From: DATLLJ01 sp965229885
GTDB taxonomy: Bacteria; Acidobacteriota; Vicinamibacteria; Vicinamibacterales; CAVVIG01
Assembly (NCBI GenBank): GCA_965229885.1
Contig: CBDDJX010000001.1
Span: 62,001 to 126,000 of the forward strand
Length of the DNA: 64,000 nucleotides
Direction: 5' to 3'
Shown here in pieces: positions 30,474-38,631 of this stretch. Within the stretch, counting starts at the first letter, position 1, and every line of letters begins with the position of its first letter. The notes below the pieces were generated by a model. It was given only the letters and a program-made list of their open reading frames with translations. It had not been told where the DNA came from and did not search any database. The translations under genes were made by a program, and so were the position numbers.

Positions 30474-33233
30474 TCAGACCGACGTCTCTTCCCACCCCCG
30501 AACCGAGTAAAGTAACGGCTTGGTCCAGAGACTCTCGAGACCCTCCAGGATATCGGACGCCCAGTTGAAGACGTTCCGTCCTGCGACCACCTTCCGCATG
30601 GCCCGCATACGCGTCACCTGCTCCTCGCCCGTCATGTCTATCGCTCTTGAGAGGCCGGCTGCGAACGCATCGATGTCGTAGGGATTGATGATCACCGCGT
30701 CCTCGAGCTCCTGTGCGGCACCTGCCAAAGCACTGAGCACCAGTGTGCCGTGCTCATCGTCCCGGGCCGCGACGAACTCTTTGGCCACCAGATTCATCCC
30801 ATCGTGCAGCGAACTGACGATGCAGAAGTGGGCGAGACGATAGAGCGCCACGAGGCTGAACGCCCCGAGCGGTGTCGTGTAGTACGACACCAGGGGTGAG
30901 CCGCCAGGAACCGCGTAGCGCGCATTGAGGGCGGCGATCCGCTGGGCGATCTCCGCTTCAATCGCCGCATAGCCCTTGAGATCCGAACGAGACGGCACGC
31001 CAATCTGGACGAATGTCAACCTCCCGCGCAGATCCGGCCGCTGCGCCATGAGCGCATCGAGCGCCTCGAGGCGCTCAGGGATGCCCTTGGTGTAGTCGAG
31101 ACGATCGACGCCGAGCCCGATGATGTCAGCACGAAGGCCGAGCAGCTCCCGCAGGCGCTGCTGTTCCTGCAGGAGCGCTGGGTCAGCGGCGAAGCTTTGG
31201 ATGCGGTCGTAGTCCACCCCGATCGGCACCGAGACGACCGTGCTGGAGCGCCCGCCGAATCGGACTCGCGACGACTCGAGCTCCACTTCGGCGTGCAGTT
31301 CTTCTTCAGCGGCCATCAGAAAGTTTCGACGGTCGCGCTCCAGTTGAAAGGCGATCAAGTCGTTGGCCAGCAGCCCCGCAACGAGCTCGCGCCGCCACGG
31401 GCAGATGCGGAGGCGATCCGGATACGGCCACGGGATATGCCAGAAGAGGGCGGTGCGGGTGTCGGGCCGCAGCGCCCGTAAGGCTGGCGCCACGAGGGCC
31501 AGGTGATAGTCCTGGATGAACACCGGCGCCTCGGACGCTCCGATCTCCGCGTGAATCGCCGCGGCGAATCGCGCGTTGATGTCCTGGTAGGCCACCCAAT
31601 CCTCGCTTCGAAACTGCGGACGGACGTCAACCACATGGCACAGTGGCCACAGGCCCTCGTTCGCAAAGCCCCCGTAGTACGCGGAGAACGTAGGCTCTTC
31701 GAGCCACAGACGCCGAAGCGCGTACGATGGACTCTCGGGGGGTACCAACACCTTGTCGGCCGCATCGACGACGAGCCGGTCCGCCGGGCCAGCCCCGTGC
31801 GCGATCCACACACCGCCTCGTTCGCGCATCAGGGCGTCCAGCGCCACGGCGACACCACCCGTCGCCGCCTTCACCGCAATGCGGCCATGCTCATCCTCGC
31901 TGTGGAGGTACGGCTCACGATTGGACACCACCATGAGGGGGCGAAGCACGTGCGAATCGACTTCACCGGCCTGTACCAACCCGCGGCGAAACAGAATCGG
32001 TCCCACGAGCTCATTAATCGCGATCGACGCAACCAGCAGCAGTTGCACCTGGTTGCCCCACCCCGGGAACTCGGTAGCGACGACGGACGCAAACCCGAGG
32101 GTTATTCCCGCCTGCGACACGAGGCCTGTCCACGCGTACGTCCCGATCGGCTCGGGAAGCCCAGAGAGCTTGACGCCTGCCCCGACGCCAAGCCTGATGA
32201 ATCCGAGTCGGAGCGCGGACAATGCAACCGCGCTGAGCCCGATGGCGGCCACGGCGTCGAGCCGAAGGGACGCGCCAACCGCCACGAAGAAGACCACCAG
32301 CACCGGGGGCGCGCCGCGGCGCACGGCGGCCCGCAGCGTGTCACCCTGTGCGACCGCCAGATTCTCAATGACCACGCCCGCGGCGACGGCTGCCAGCAGC
32401 GGCTGGAGTTGCTGCGTCGTCCCGACCTGACTCAGCACGGCGCACACCGCCAGCAGGACCAGCGTGATCTCCCGGCCGATGTAACGCAAATAGAGCGCAA
32501 ACAAGACGCCGATGAGCACGCCAAAGGCGACGGCCCCACCGATCTCCCACGCGAGTCGCGCCAGCACCTCCACGCCCCGGCCTTCGCCGGTGTCGAATAC
32601 GATGCGCGCCAGCTGCATCGACAACGAGAACAGCACCAGCATCACGAGATCGGCGAGCACGACGATCGCCAGCACCGTATCGCTTAGCCGCCCGCGTGCT
32701 CCAGAGTCCGCGACCACCGCCGCCGTCATCGTCGGCGAGAACGAGACCACCATCACGACCAGCAAGGCCAGCATGACCAGCCGCTGGGATCCGACGGCAT
32801 CGGGCGCGATGGGCAACCACGGCCATGCCAGCCACGCGACCGCCGACAGACCGACTATAGCCACGGCCAGCGTCACCGCGGTCATGCGTGCGATCGCCGC
32901 CAGTCGGGACCCGAGGCGTTCCACGCTCAACGTCAGGCCAGCGATGAGCGCGATCAGCGTCGTGGCGACTCCCGTGACCACCTGAAGCTGACCGGCCATC
33001 GATTGCGTGATCAGATTGCCAAGATACGGCCCGACGATGACGCCGAAGAGGAGATACCCCGTCAGGCGCGGAAGATGAAACCGTCGCAACGCGTCACCTG
33101 TAACCGACGCGCCCATCAGCGCAAACCCGAGTGCCAGCGCGGTGGCGGCCGAACCAGCCGTCGCCTGGATACCGAGTTCGCGCACCGCGACCATCGCGCC
33201 CACAGCCAACGCGAGCGCCAGCAGGCGCCTCAC
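30474..33233 (-). CDS. Fusion protein: CPA2-like antiporter + trehalose-6-phosphate synthase
   Basis: One open frame of 919 residues without frameshift. Residues 1 to about 430 are membrane segments of a CPA2-like antiporter (RLTGYLLFGVIVGPYLGN, LSDTVLAIVVLADLVMLVLF, PLLAAVAAGVVIENL). Residues from about 436 are a complete GT20 OtsA-type synthase: VVSNREPYLH, ATGGVAVALDALM, VWIAHGAG, FIQDYHLALVAPALR, ALFWHIPWPYPDRL, VDRLDYTKGIPERLEALDAL and SSLHDGMNLVAKEFVAARDD. This would make trehalose-6-phosphate from UDP-glucose and glucose-6-phosphate at the membrane, with ion transport in the same chain. ATGA overlaps join it to the upstream antiporter gene. No trehalose phosphatase domain is present. 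Confidence 0.9.
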   Translation of the reverse strand: MRRLLALALAVGAMVAVRELGIQATAGSAATALALGFALMGASVTGDALRRFHLPRLTGYLLFGVIVGPYLGNLITQSMAGQLQVVTGVATTLIALIAGLTLSVERLGSRLAAIARMTAVTLAVAIVGLSAVAWLAWPWLPIAPDAVGSQRLVMLALLVVMVVSFSPTMTAAVVADSGARGRLSDTVLAIVVLADLVMLVLFSLSMQLARIVFDTGEGRGVEVLARLAWEIGGAVAFGVLIGVLFALYLRYIGREITLVLLAVCAVLSQVGTTQQLQPLLAAVAAGVVIENLAVAQGDTLRAAVRRGAPPVLVVFFVAVGASLRLDAVAAIGLSAVALSALRLGFIRLGVGAGVKLSGLPEPIGTYAWTGLVSQAGITLGFASVVATEFPGWGNQVQLLLVASIAINELVGPILFRRGLVQAGEVDSHVLRPLMVVSNREPYLHSEDEHGRIAVKAATGGVAVALDALMRERGGVWIAHGAGPADRLVVDAADKVLVPPESPSYALRRLWLEEPTFSAYYGGFANEGLWPLCHVVDVRPQFRSEDWVAYQDINARFAAAIHAEIGASEAPVFIQDYHLALVAPALRALRPDTRTALFWHIPWPYPDRLRICPWRRELVAGLLANDLIAFQLERDRRNFLMAAEEELHAEVELESSRVRFGGRSSTVVSVPIGVDYDRIQSFAADPALLQEQQRLRELLGLRADIIGLGVDRLDYTKGIPERLEALDALMAQRPDLRGRLTFVQIGVPSRSDLKGYAAIEAEIAQRIAALNARYAVPGGSPLVSYYTTPLGAFSLVALYRLAHFCIVSSLHDGMNLVAKEFVAARDDEHGTLVLSALAGAAQELEDAVIINPYDIDAFAAGLSRAIDMTGEEQVTRMRAMRKVVAGRNVFNWASDILEGLESLWTKPLLYSVRGWEETSV

Positions 33234-34408
33234 GCGTCCACCCTCCGAGGTGGCAGGAGGAGCGCGACGAACTCGGACCCGATCGTGCCAGCCACCACGG
33301 CCGCGAGCAGGACCGACGCGTCGGCGCCGACGACGCTTGCCGCGTTCAGCGCGAACGCCACGCCGAAGACGCCCGGGGGGAGGAGGTAGCGCCCCAGATC
33401 GCGAGGCACGTTCACGCCAGCGACACGCCTAGCCACAATGCCGCCGGCCAGCTGGCCCACGACGCGCAGCGCCAGATAGGCCGCCCCAAGTCCGAGTGAC
33501 GCGGCGGAGAGATCTGCACGAGCCCCGGCCACCAGCAGCACGAGCACGAGGAGGGGGTGCTGCACAAAGAGCACATCTCGACTGATCGTCTCGCGCGGGT
33601 GCCGTCCCGCATACCGCCAGCACACACCAGCGACCAGTCCGCCGAACAGCGCGGACAGGGAAAGGGCGGCCGCGACGCCGCCGACGAGGAGCAGAGCCGA
33701 GACGGCCAATACGCGTTCTTCCGTTTCGGGCGAGGCTCGCGTCAGTACCAGCCACGCGGAGGCAGCCAGCGCAAGCGTGACGATTGAGGCTTGCGCCACG
33801 AGGGTAACGGCTCCCACGAAGGAACCAGCGCGGAGCCACGCCAGCACGAGCCCACCCACCACGATCGGAAGCAGGACGCCGAGCTCGATGACGCGGGTGG
33901 CCGCCGTCCTGGGTTCCAAGGGATTGCCCGTCGGCAGCGTGAGCGAGCTTGCGGCGCAGATGCCTCCGGCCACGATCAGCGTCCAGAAGGGCCGGACGAC
34001 CGACGACATCGCGGCGAGCGCGACCACCGCAATGCCGGCCGAGACGACAAGCATGGTCAGTGCGGCATAGAGGCACGCGGCGGCGAGCACGCGCCGGTCG
34101 TCCGTTCGGCGATCGCCCACGCTCAACCCAACCAGCACACCCAGCGCCGCGAGGGCAACCGGAACCACCGGGTCGAGCAACGACAGTGCGTCTTCAGACA
34201 GCAGGTTGATGCCGCGAGGGCCGAACGCGAGTCCTGCCAGGAGGAGGAGCGCCACCGGAGCCGATGTCGTCGACCACTCGAGCAACCGGCGCCAACTCCG
34301 TGACCCGCGCCCATCCGGACCCAGTACCTGCCCGAGCGCTTCGTCGGCGGGAACGTCGAGGGACCGGTCAAGAAGCCGGAACGGATCGCCGGCCGGATGC
34401 GGGGTCAT
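33230..34408 (-). CDS. CPA2-like antiporter subunit, second copy
   Basis: A 392-residue integral membrane protein with about 11-12 hydrophobic segments (APVALLLLAGLAFGPRGINL, VALAALGVLVGLSVGDRRTD, RDVLFVQHPLLVLVLLVAG). It lacks a cytosolic RCK domain. Its N-terminus (MTPHPAGDPFRLLDRSL) is cytosolic. It resembles the membrane part of the following fusion protein, and ATGA overlaps couple it to both neighbours, suggesting a heteromeric transporter or tandem duplication. The ion is unknown. Confidence 0.75.
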   Translation of the reverse strand: MTPHPAGDPFRLLDRSLDVPADEALGQVLGPDGRGSRSWRRLLEWSTTSAPVALLLLAGLAFGPRGINLLSEDALSLLDPVVPVALAALGVLVGLSVGDRRTDDRRVLAAACLYAALTMLVVSAGIAVVALAAMSSVVRPFWTLIVAGGICAASSLTLPTGNPLEPRTAATRVIELGVLLPIVVGGLVLAWLRAGSFVGAVTLVAQASIVTLALAASAWLVLTRASPETEERVLAVSALLLVGGVAAALSLSALFGGLVAGVCWRYAGRHPRETISRDVLFVQHPLLVLVLLVAGARADLSAASLGLGAAYLALRVVGQLAGGIVARRVAGVNVPRDLGRYLLPPGVFGVAFALNAASVVGADASVLLAAVVAGTIGSEFVALLLPPRRVDA

Positions 34409-35694
34409 CGTTCCAACGTCGTCACAAAGTGAGCGTCGCCCCGCGTCACGGCCACCATCACGCGCTGACCTTGACCAACGGAGGCGAATGACCGCATGAC
34501 CTGCGCCGGCGTCGGTGCTGAGACGTCGGCGACGAGGGTGATCACGTCTCCGACCGTCAGTCCAGCCCGATCCGCCGCGGACGCTCGCTCGACACGGATC
34601 ACTTCAGCACCGATCCTCGCCCGCCCGCGCAGAGTGAGACCAAGCAACGGACTGGCGGGCTGCGCCGCAGGGGCGCTCGCCACCAACGCCATCTCGCGGA
34701 GTTCGCCGCGGCGGCGCACACGAAGCGTGAGTGTCTCGCCCACTGATAGACGAGCCACGCGCACGTCCCAATGCTGGCGAGTTGCGAGCGCCCGACCGTC
34801 AACCGCCTCGATGACGTCGCCAGTCATCAACTGCTCTCTGCCGGCGCCATCCGCGTCAACCCAAGTGACGACCACACCCATGGGAGCGCCGGTCACTGAC
34901 GCGACAGGTTGTGTCAGGTCCTGCACTTCAATGCCAATCGTCCCTGCGGGGCCTGGCGGCATTGCAAGCAAACGATCCGCTTCCGCCAGGACAGTCCCAC
35001 CCGGCACGATCGCCAGCCCCCCGCCGTGGGCGATCACGAGACCCACCAATTCCGCGCTACTGGTGAATAGGAACGATCCAGGTGCCAGATCGGTGCGCCC
35101 CGGCACGGCCCAAAGCGGTTCGGACCACAACGGGCTATCGATCGGATCGAACGAGCCCACAAATACTGGGCGCAGCGACACGCCATCTGGTGAGACGTCA
35201 CTGGCTACGAGGTAGCGTGATTGCTGCGGTTGGCGTGGCGTCCACGGCACCGGAGGAAATGTGGGTGCCTGAATCGGTACACGTGCGACCGCCAGGCCAG
35301 ACGCCGCATCGTGGGCGAGGATGGTCGCGTCGTTCCACCGCTCTCGGATTGACCCAGGCGGGACCAACGTCACGGCAAGGTCGTCGCGAAGTCTGATTGC
35401 GGCGGTCCAGTGCGAGGTCCGCAGAGAGCCAAGGGCAGCTGCCGAAACGTCGAGCGCGAGGAGCGAAGGTTGAACACGCGTCTGGAGCTGCGCGATCTCT
35501 CCAGCGAGGTCGTCGTACTTCGGACCACTGGCTAGCTGACTGAGGACCGACGGGACTGGATTGGGCGTGACGGGACGCTCCGGGAATCTGATGCGAGCCA
35601 GGAGCCACAGTGCGGCGACGGCCAGCACTCCTGCGGTGAGCAGCAACCGGGTCTCGCGTGACACACGAGGTCGATAGGGGCTACTGGTCTCCAT
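34405..35694 (-). CDS. Membrane-anchored trypsin-like/PDZ protein (HtrA-like)
   Basis: A 429-residue protein with an N-terminal anchor (LLLTAGVLAVAALWLLARIR), a degenerate trypsin-like domain, and two PDZ-like segments (GVVVTWVDADGAGREQLMTG ... LRVRRRGEL and ADRAGLTVGDVITLVADVSA). The position where HtrA has GNSGGP reads APGSFLFTSSAELVGLV, so the catalytic serine motif is not recognisable and peptidase activity is doubtful. It is the first gene of an operon with two antiporters and trehalose synthase, hence possibly a periplasmic sensor or scaffold. Confidence 0.75.
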   Translation of the reverse strand: METSSPYRPRVSRETRLLLTAGVLAVAALWLLARIRFPERPVTPNPVPSVLSQLASGPKYDDLAGEIAQLQTRVQPSLLALDVSAAALGSLRTSHWTAAIRLRDDLAVTLVPPGSIRERWNDATILAHDAASGLAVARVPIQAPTFPPVPWTPRQPQQSRYLVASDVSPDGVSLRPVFVGSFDPIDSPLWSEPLWAVPGRTDLAPGSFLFTSSAELVGLVIAHGGGLAIVPGGTVLAEADRLLAMPPGPAGTIGIEVQDLTQPVASVTGAPMGVVVTWVDADGAGREQLMTGDVIEAVDGRALATRQHWDVRVARLSVGETLTLRVRRRGELREMALVASAPAAQPASPLLGLTLRGRARIGAEVIRVERASAADRAGLTVGDVITLVADVSAPTPAQVMRSFASVGQGQRVMVAVTRGDAHFVTTLER

Positions 35695-36079
35695 GGACGG
35701 GACCTTCCTAGAGACTGGTCGCCGGCGCCGACGTCAACGCGTCAATGGGCGCCCAGCCGTTCAACAGCGAGTGCACATTTGCCATAGCCGTTCATAGTCT
35801 ACCCGGTCGCGGCTGACCACATCGCAGCGAAGCAATGGGGCCGTTACGCCTTCGCTGGCGCGCTCGAGTCCCATGATCGCTTCCTGCTGGCCCTCGCAAG
35901 GCTCGAGCCTTGGCCGAGAACTCTTCGGCGTTGATCCGCGTCCTGGTCGGAATCGCAAAGGCGAGCAGGTCCTCGGTTTGGGCTCTGGTTCTTTGTGCAC
36001 GAGTCCGAAGTGCACGCCACAATCGCCGGCGTGCGACCACCCGCTTCGATGTCGCTGAACAACTCGATAGGACGGCCCA
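35695..36079. other. Unassigned stretch with remnant coding look
   Basis: Short minus-strand segments look protein-like in different frames (for example LLAFAIPTRTRINAEEF, then EAIMGLERASEGVTAPLL) but do not join into one frame and match no family I recognise. It may be a decayed gene between the DUF4159 remnant and the PDZ operon promoter. Nothing firmer can be said. Confidence 0.35.
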
Positions 36080-36840
36080 CTAGTGCGTCAGCCCGTACAG
36101 CACGTAGTTGACGCCGAGCTTGACCGCTTCGTTCGAGGGATCGATTGGATAAAAGCCCTGACCCAGCCATTGCCAGTACTCGGCGAGGTTGGCGTTGTAA
36201 TTCGCGATTGCCATGAGTCGCTTGGCTGGATCGTTGTCTTCGAAGAGGTCGAAGTGCTTGGTCTTGAAGCCGAACAGATGGTGTTCGGGTGGATGCGGGA
36301 AGTAAATCGTCTTCAGGCGGAAGAACGAATCGAAGACCCGATGGGTTTCGTCGAGCTCGACCTAGCGCGCGTCGGGGAGCACGCGTCGCATCTGCGCCTC
36401 GAGGTTGTCCCATTGCTCGAGCTCGAAGTCATGGAAGATCACGAAGCCGCCCTTGAGCAGGTACGCGCGAAGACGCTCCGCCTCGCGATCGGTCATGACC
36501 CAGAAGCCGGGCTCCCACATGAGGCGATGGGATACCTGAAGAGATCCGGATCGTCGAGCGTGAGGATCAGGCTGCCGTCGGTCTTGGCGTCAATCAGCGT
36601 CACTTCTCTGAGAATCGCCAGGAAATTCTGCTCGGCTCGCGGGAACTCGTGAGTCCAGGAATTGTTGAATCCGCCGAACCCAGTCCGGCCGTAGGTCCCT
36701 GATTTCCATCGCAGACGTACAAATGTGAAGCGGCCATCGTAGGACGCATGGGTTCGCCCCCAGCCGCCGGATCTCGGCTGGGCCGACACCGCCGTTGCAC
36801 AGGCGAGCGCAACCACCGGCGCCCGCAACCATCGACGCAT
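36080..36840 (-). pseudogene. DUF4159 exported protein with frameshift and nonsense codon
   Basis: ATG 36840 starts a signal peptide (LRAPVVALACATAVSAQ) and the family core HEFPRAEQNFLAILREVTLI and GSLILTLDDPDLFRYPI. At about 36528 one base is missing, so YPIA changes to the conserved MWEPGFWVMTDREAERLRAY and GGFVIFHDFELEQWDNL. Further on, PDAR is followed by TAG where W is expected (TGG to TAG, near 36364), then VELDETHRVFDSFF to QGFYPIDPSNEAVKLG and a stop at 36080. DUF4159 proteins are periplasmic and often linked to MoxR/VWA systems; none is present here. Confidence 0.82.
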
Positions 36841-37015
36841 CGAGCAATCTGCCTTCGGACATCATGCGTCACCGGCGCGCCTGTGTCGACCTCCAGATCA
36901 TCGCCAGGAAATGCGGACGACCGAGGACGTGGCAGACCGGAAGCCCTTGTATGTCCGCTGGCGCCTGTGACAGTGTTACGCCAAAATGCCATGCCCGGCG
37001 CGACTTCAAGAGGGT

Positions 37016-37438
37016 CTGACGAACTGGTTGTTCAAGGAAGAGCCGACCCATTACGGCTTTGACGCGTTCGTCAGAGACAAGAAGACTGTCTGGAGCGGCG
37101 TGAGGAATCCGCTCGCGCAAAAACATCTGCGCGCGGTGCGAAAAGGCGACCGGATTTTCTACTACCACACCGGCGACGAAAAAGCGGTCGTGGGGATTGC
37201 CAAGGCGCTCGGCGACGCCTACGCCGATCCCGCGGACACGACAGGCAAGCCCTCGGTCGTGGACATCGCCCCGGTGAAGGCGCTGGCGCGTCCGGTGACG
37301 CTCAAGGCGATCAAGGCCGACCGCGCCTTTAAGGATTTCCCGCTCGTCCGCATCTCGCGGCTCTCGGTGATGCCAGTCACCGACGCAGAATGGGAACGTA
37401 TCGAGGCCATGAGCCTTACGCCTGAAGCCGGACCGTGA
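37016..37438 (+). CDS. EVE domain protein
   Basis: A PUA-like EVE fold thought to recognise modified bases. It has the hallmark N-terminus NWLFKEEPTHYGFDAFVRD, KTVWSGVRNPLAQKHLRAV, KGDRIFYYHTGDEKAVVGIA and the C-terminal PLVRISRLSVMPVTDAEW. The family start fits CTG 37016 (AAGAGGG about 2-8 nt upstream); ATG 36986 in the same frame would add ten residues. About 140 residues, normal. Its 3' end overlaps the convergent MFS gene by 23 nt. Confidence 0.85.
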   Translation: MTNWLFKEEPTHYGFDAFVRDKKTVWSGVRNPLAQKHLRAVRKGDRIFYYHTGDEKAVVGIAKALGDAYADPADTTGKPSVVDIAPVKALARPVTLKAIKADRAFKDFPLVRISRLSVMPVTDAEWERIEAMSLTPEAGP

Positions 37439-38591
37439 ATTTTGCTCTGGAGAGCGCGATCGTCGCGACGATCGTCACAACGGCCCATCCTGCCGCAAGG
37501 GCCGCGAACCCGACGCGGTCGAACAGCCATCCGCCGAGCGAGGGTCCGCCGAGCAGGCCGAAGCCCCAGGCGGTGTTGTAGATGCCGTAGCCGATTCCGA
37601 ACGCGGCGTCGCCTCCAGCGGATGCCGTGACCTCTGCCATGTAGGCCAGCGACGGCGTGATGACCAGCGCGATCGCGATCCACTGCACCACGATGAGCGC
37701 CAGCGCGGTGGCGAAACCGGACGCGGTCGCCATCATCGGCAGCCACGCCGCGGTCAGCACGAGACCGGTCAGCGTCAGCCGCCGCGCTCCCCAGCGACGG
37801 ATCATCGGGCCGCAGATGAGCGGCATCAGCGTCGATGGGACCGCGGCGAGGCCGAACAGCAGGCCAATCTGCGTCGGCGTCAACCCGAGGTCTTTGTCGA
37901 AGAACAGCGGGAGGACCGGTTCGAGCATCGCGATCGTCGCGCTGGTCAGGACGACCGCCGCGGTGCAGTATGCGACCGGCCTCACGCGCACGACCGACCG
38001 GATTGAGCGCCCGGACCGTCGATCGCCCGGCCCAGGCAGCCGCAGGATCGCAAAACCGGCGGCGCACACCAGGGCGAGCAGCGCCACGAACTCGAACGGC
38101 AGCGCCACGCCGCCGGCCTGGTACAGCCAGCCGCCGATCGAGGGGCCCAGGATGATGCCGAAGCTCGTGCCGGACATGACGTAGCCCATCACGCGGCCGC
38201 GGTCTTCGGGGCCGTAGCAGTCGGCGACGAGGGCAAAGCCGACGGCCCATGTGACGCCGTCGGCGGCGCCCTGAATCATGCGCGCCGCGAAGAGCGATGT
38301 CAGCGAATCCGCCCTGGCGAACATGATCGAGGAGCCCGCGAGCGCGAGCATGCCGGCGACGAGCGGCAGTCTGCGGCCTGTCCGGTCCGAGACCGCGCCC
38401 ATTGGCATGGAGACGGCGAGCAGCGTCACGCCGAACGACGCGAACATGAGGCCGATGACCGCCGGGCTCGCCCCCAGCCTGCGCGCGAAGTCCGGCAGCA
38501 CCGGGACGCAGATCGAGAACGCGACGGTATCGGCAAAGGTCGCCAACGTCACGAGTGCGACGGCCGTCGTCCTCGAGGATCGGATGCTCAT
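37416..38591 (-). CDS. MFS transporter
   Basis: A 391-residue inner-membrane carrier with 12 predicted helices. The loop 2-3 motif A is GAVSDRTGRRLPLVAGML, and the second half carries the related GPMIRRWGARRLTLTGL. The start MSIRSSRTTAVALVTLATFA leads into the first helix. Such proteins are often drug or sugar exporters; nothing nearby identifies the cargo. Confidence 0.85.
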   Translation of the reverse strand: MSIRSSRTTAVALVTLATFADTVAFSICVPVLPDFARRLGASPAVIGLMFASFGVTLLAVSMPMGAVSDRTGRRLPLVAGMLALAGSSIMFARADSLTSLFAARMIQGAADGVTWAVGFALVADCYGPEDRGRVMGYVMSGTSFGIILGPSIGGWLYQAGGVALPFEFVALLALVCAAGFAILRLPGPGDRRSGRSIRSVVRVRPVAYCTAAVVLTSATIAMLEPVLPLFFDKDLGLTPTQIGLLFGLAAVPSTLMPLICGPMIRRWGARRLTLTGLVLTAAWLPMMATASGFATALALIVVQWIAIALVITPSLAYMAEVTASAGGDAAFGIGYGIYNTAWGFGLLGGPSLGGWLFDRVGFAALAAGWAVVTIVATIALSRAKFTVRLQA

Positions 38592-38631
38592 TCAGCGACG
38601 GTTAATCACGAAGGCACGAGGGGCGACAGGA

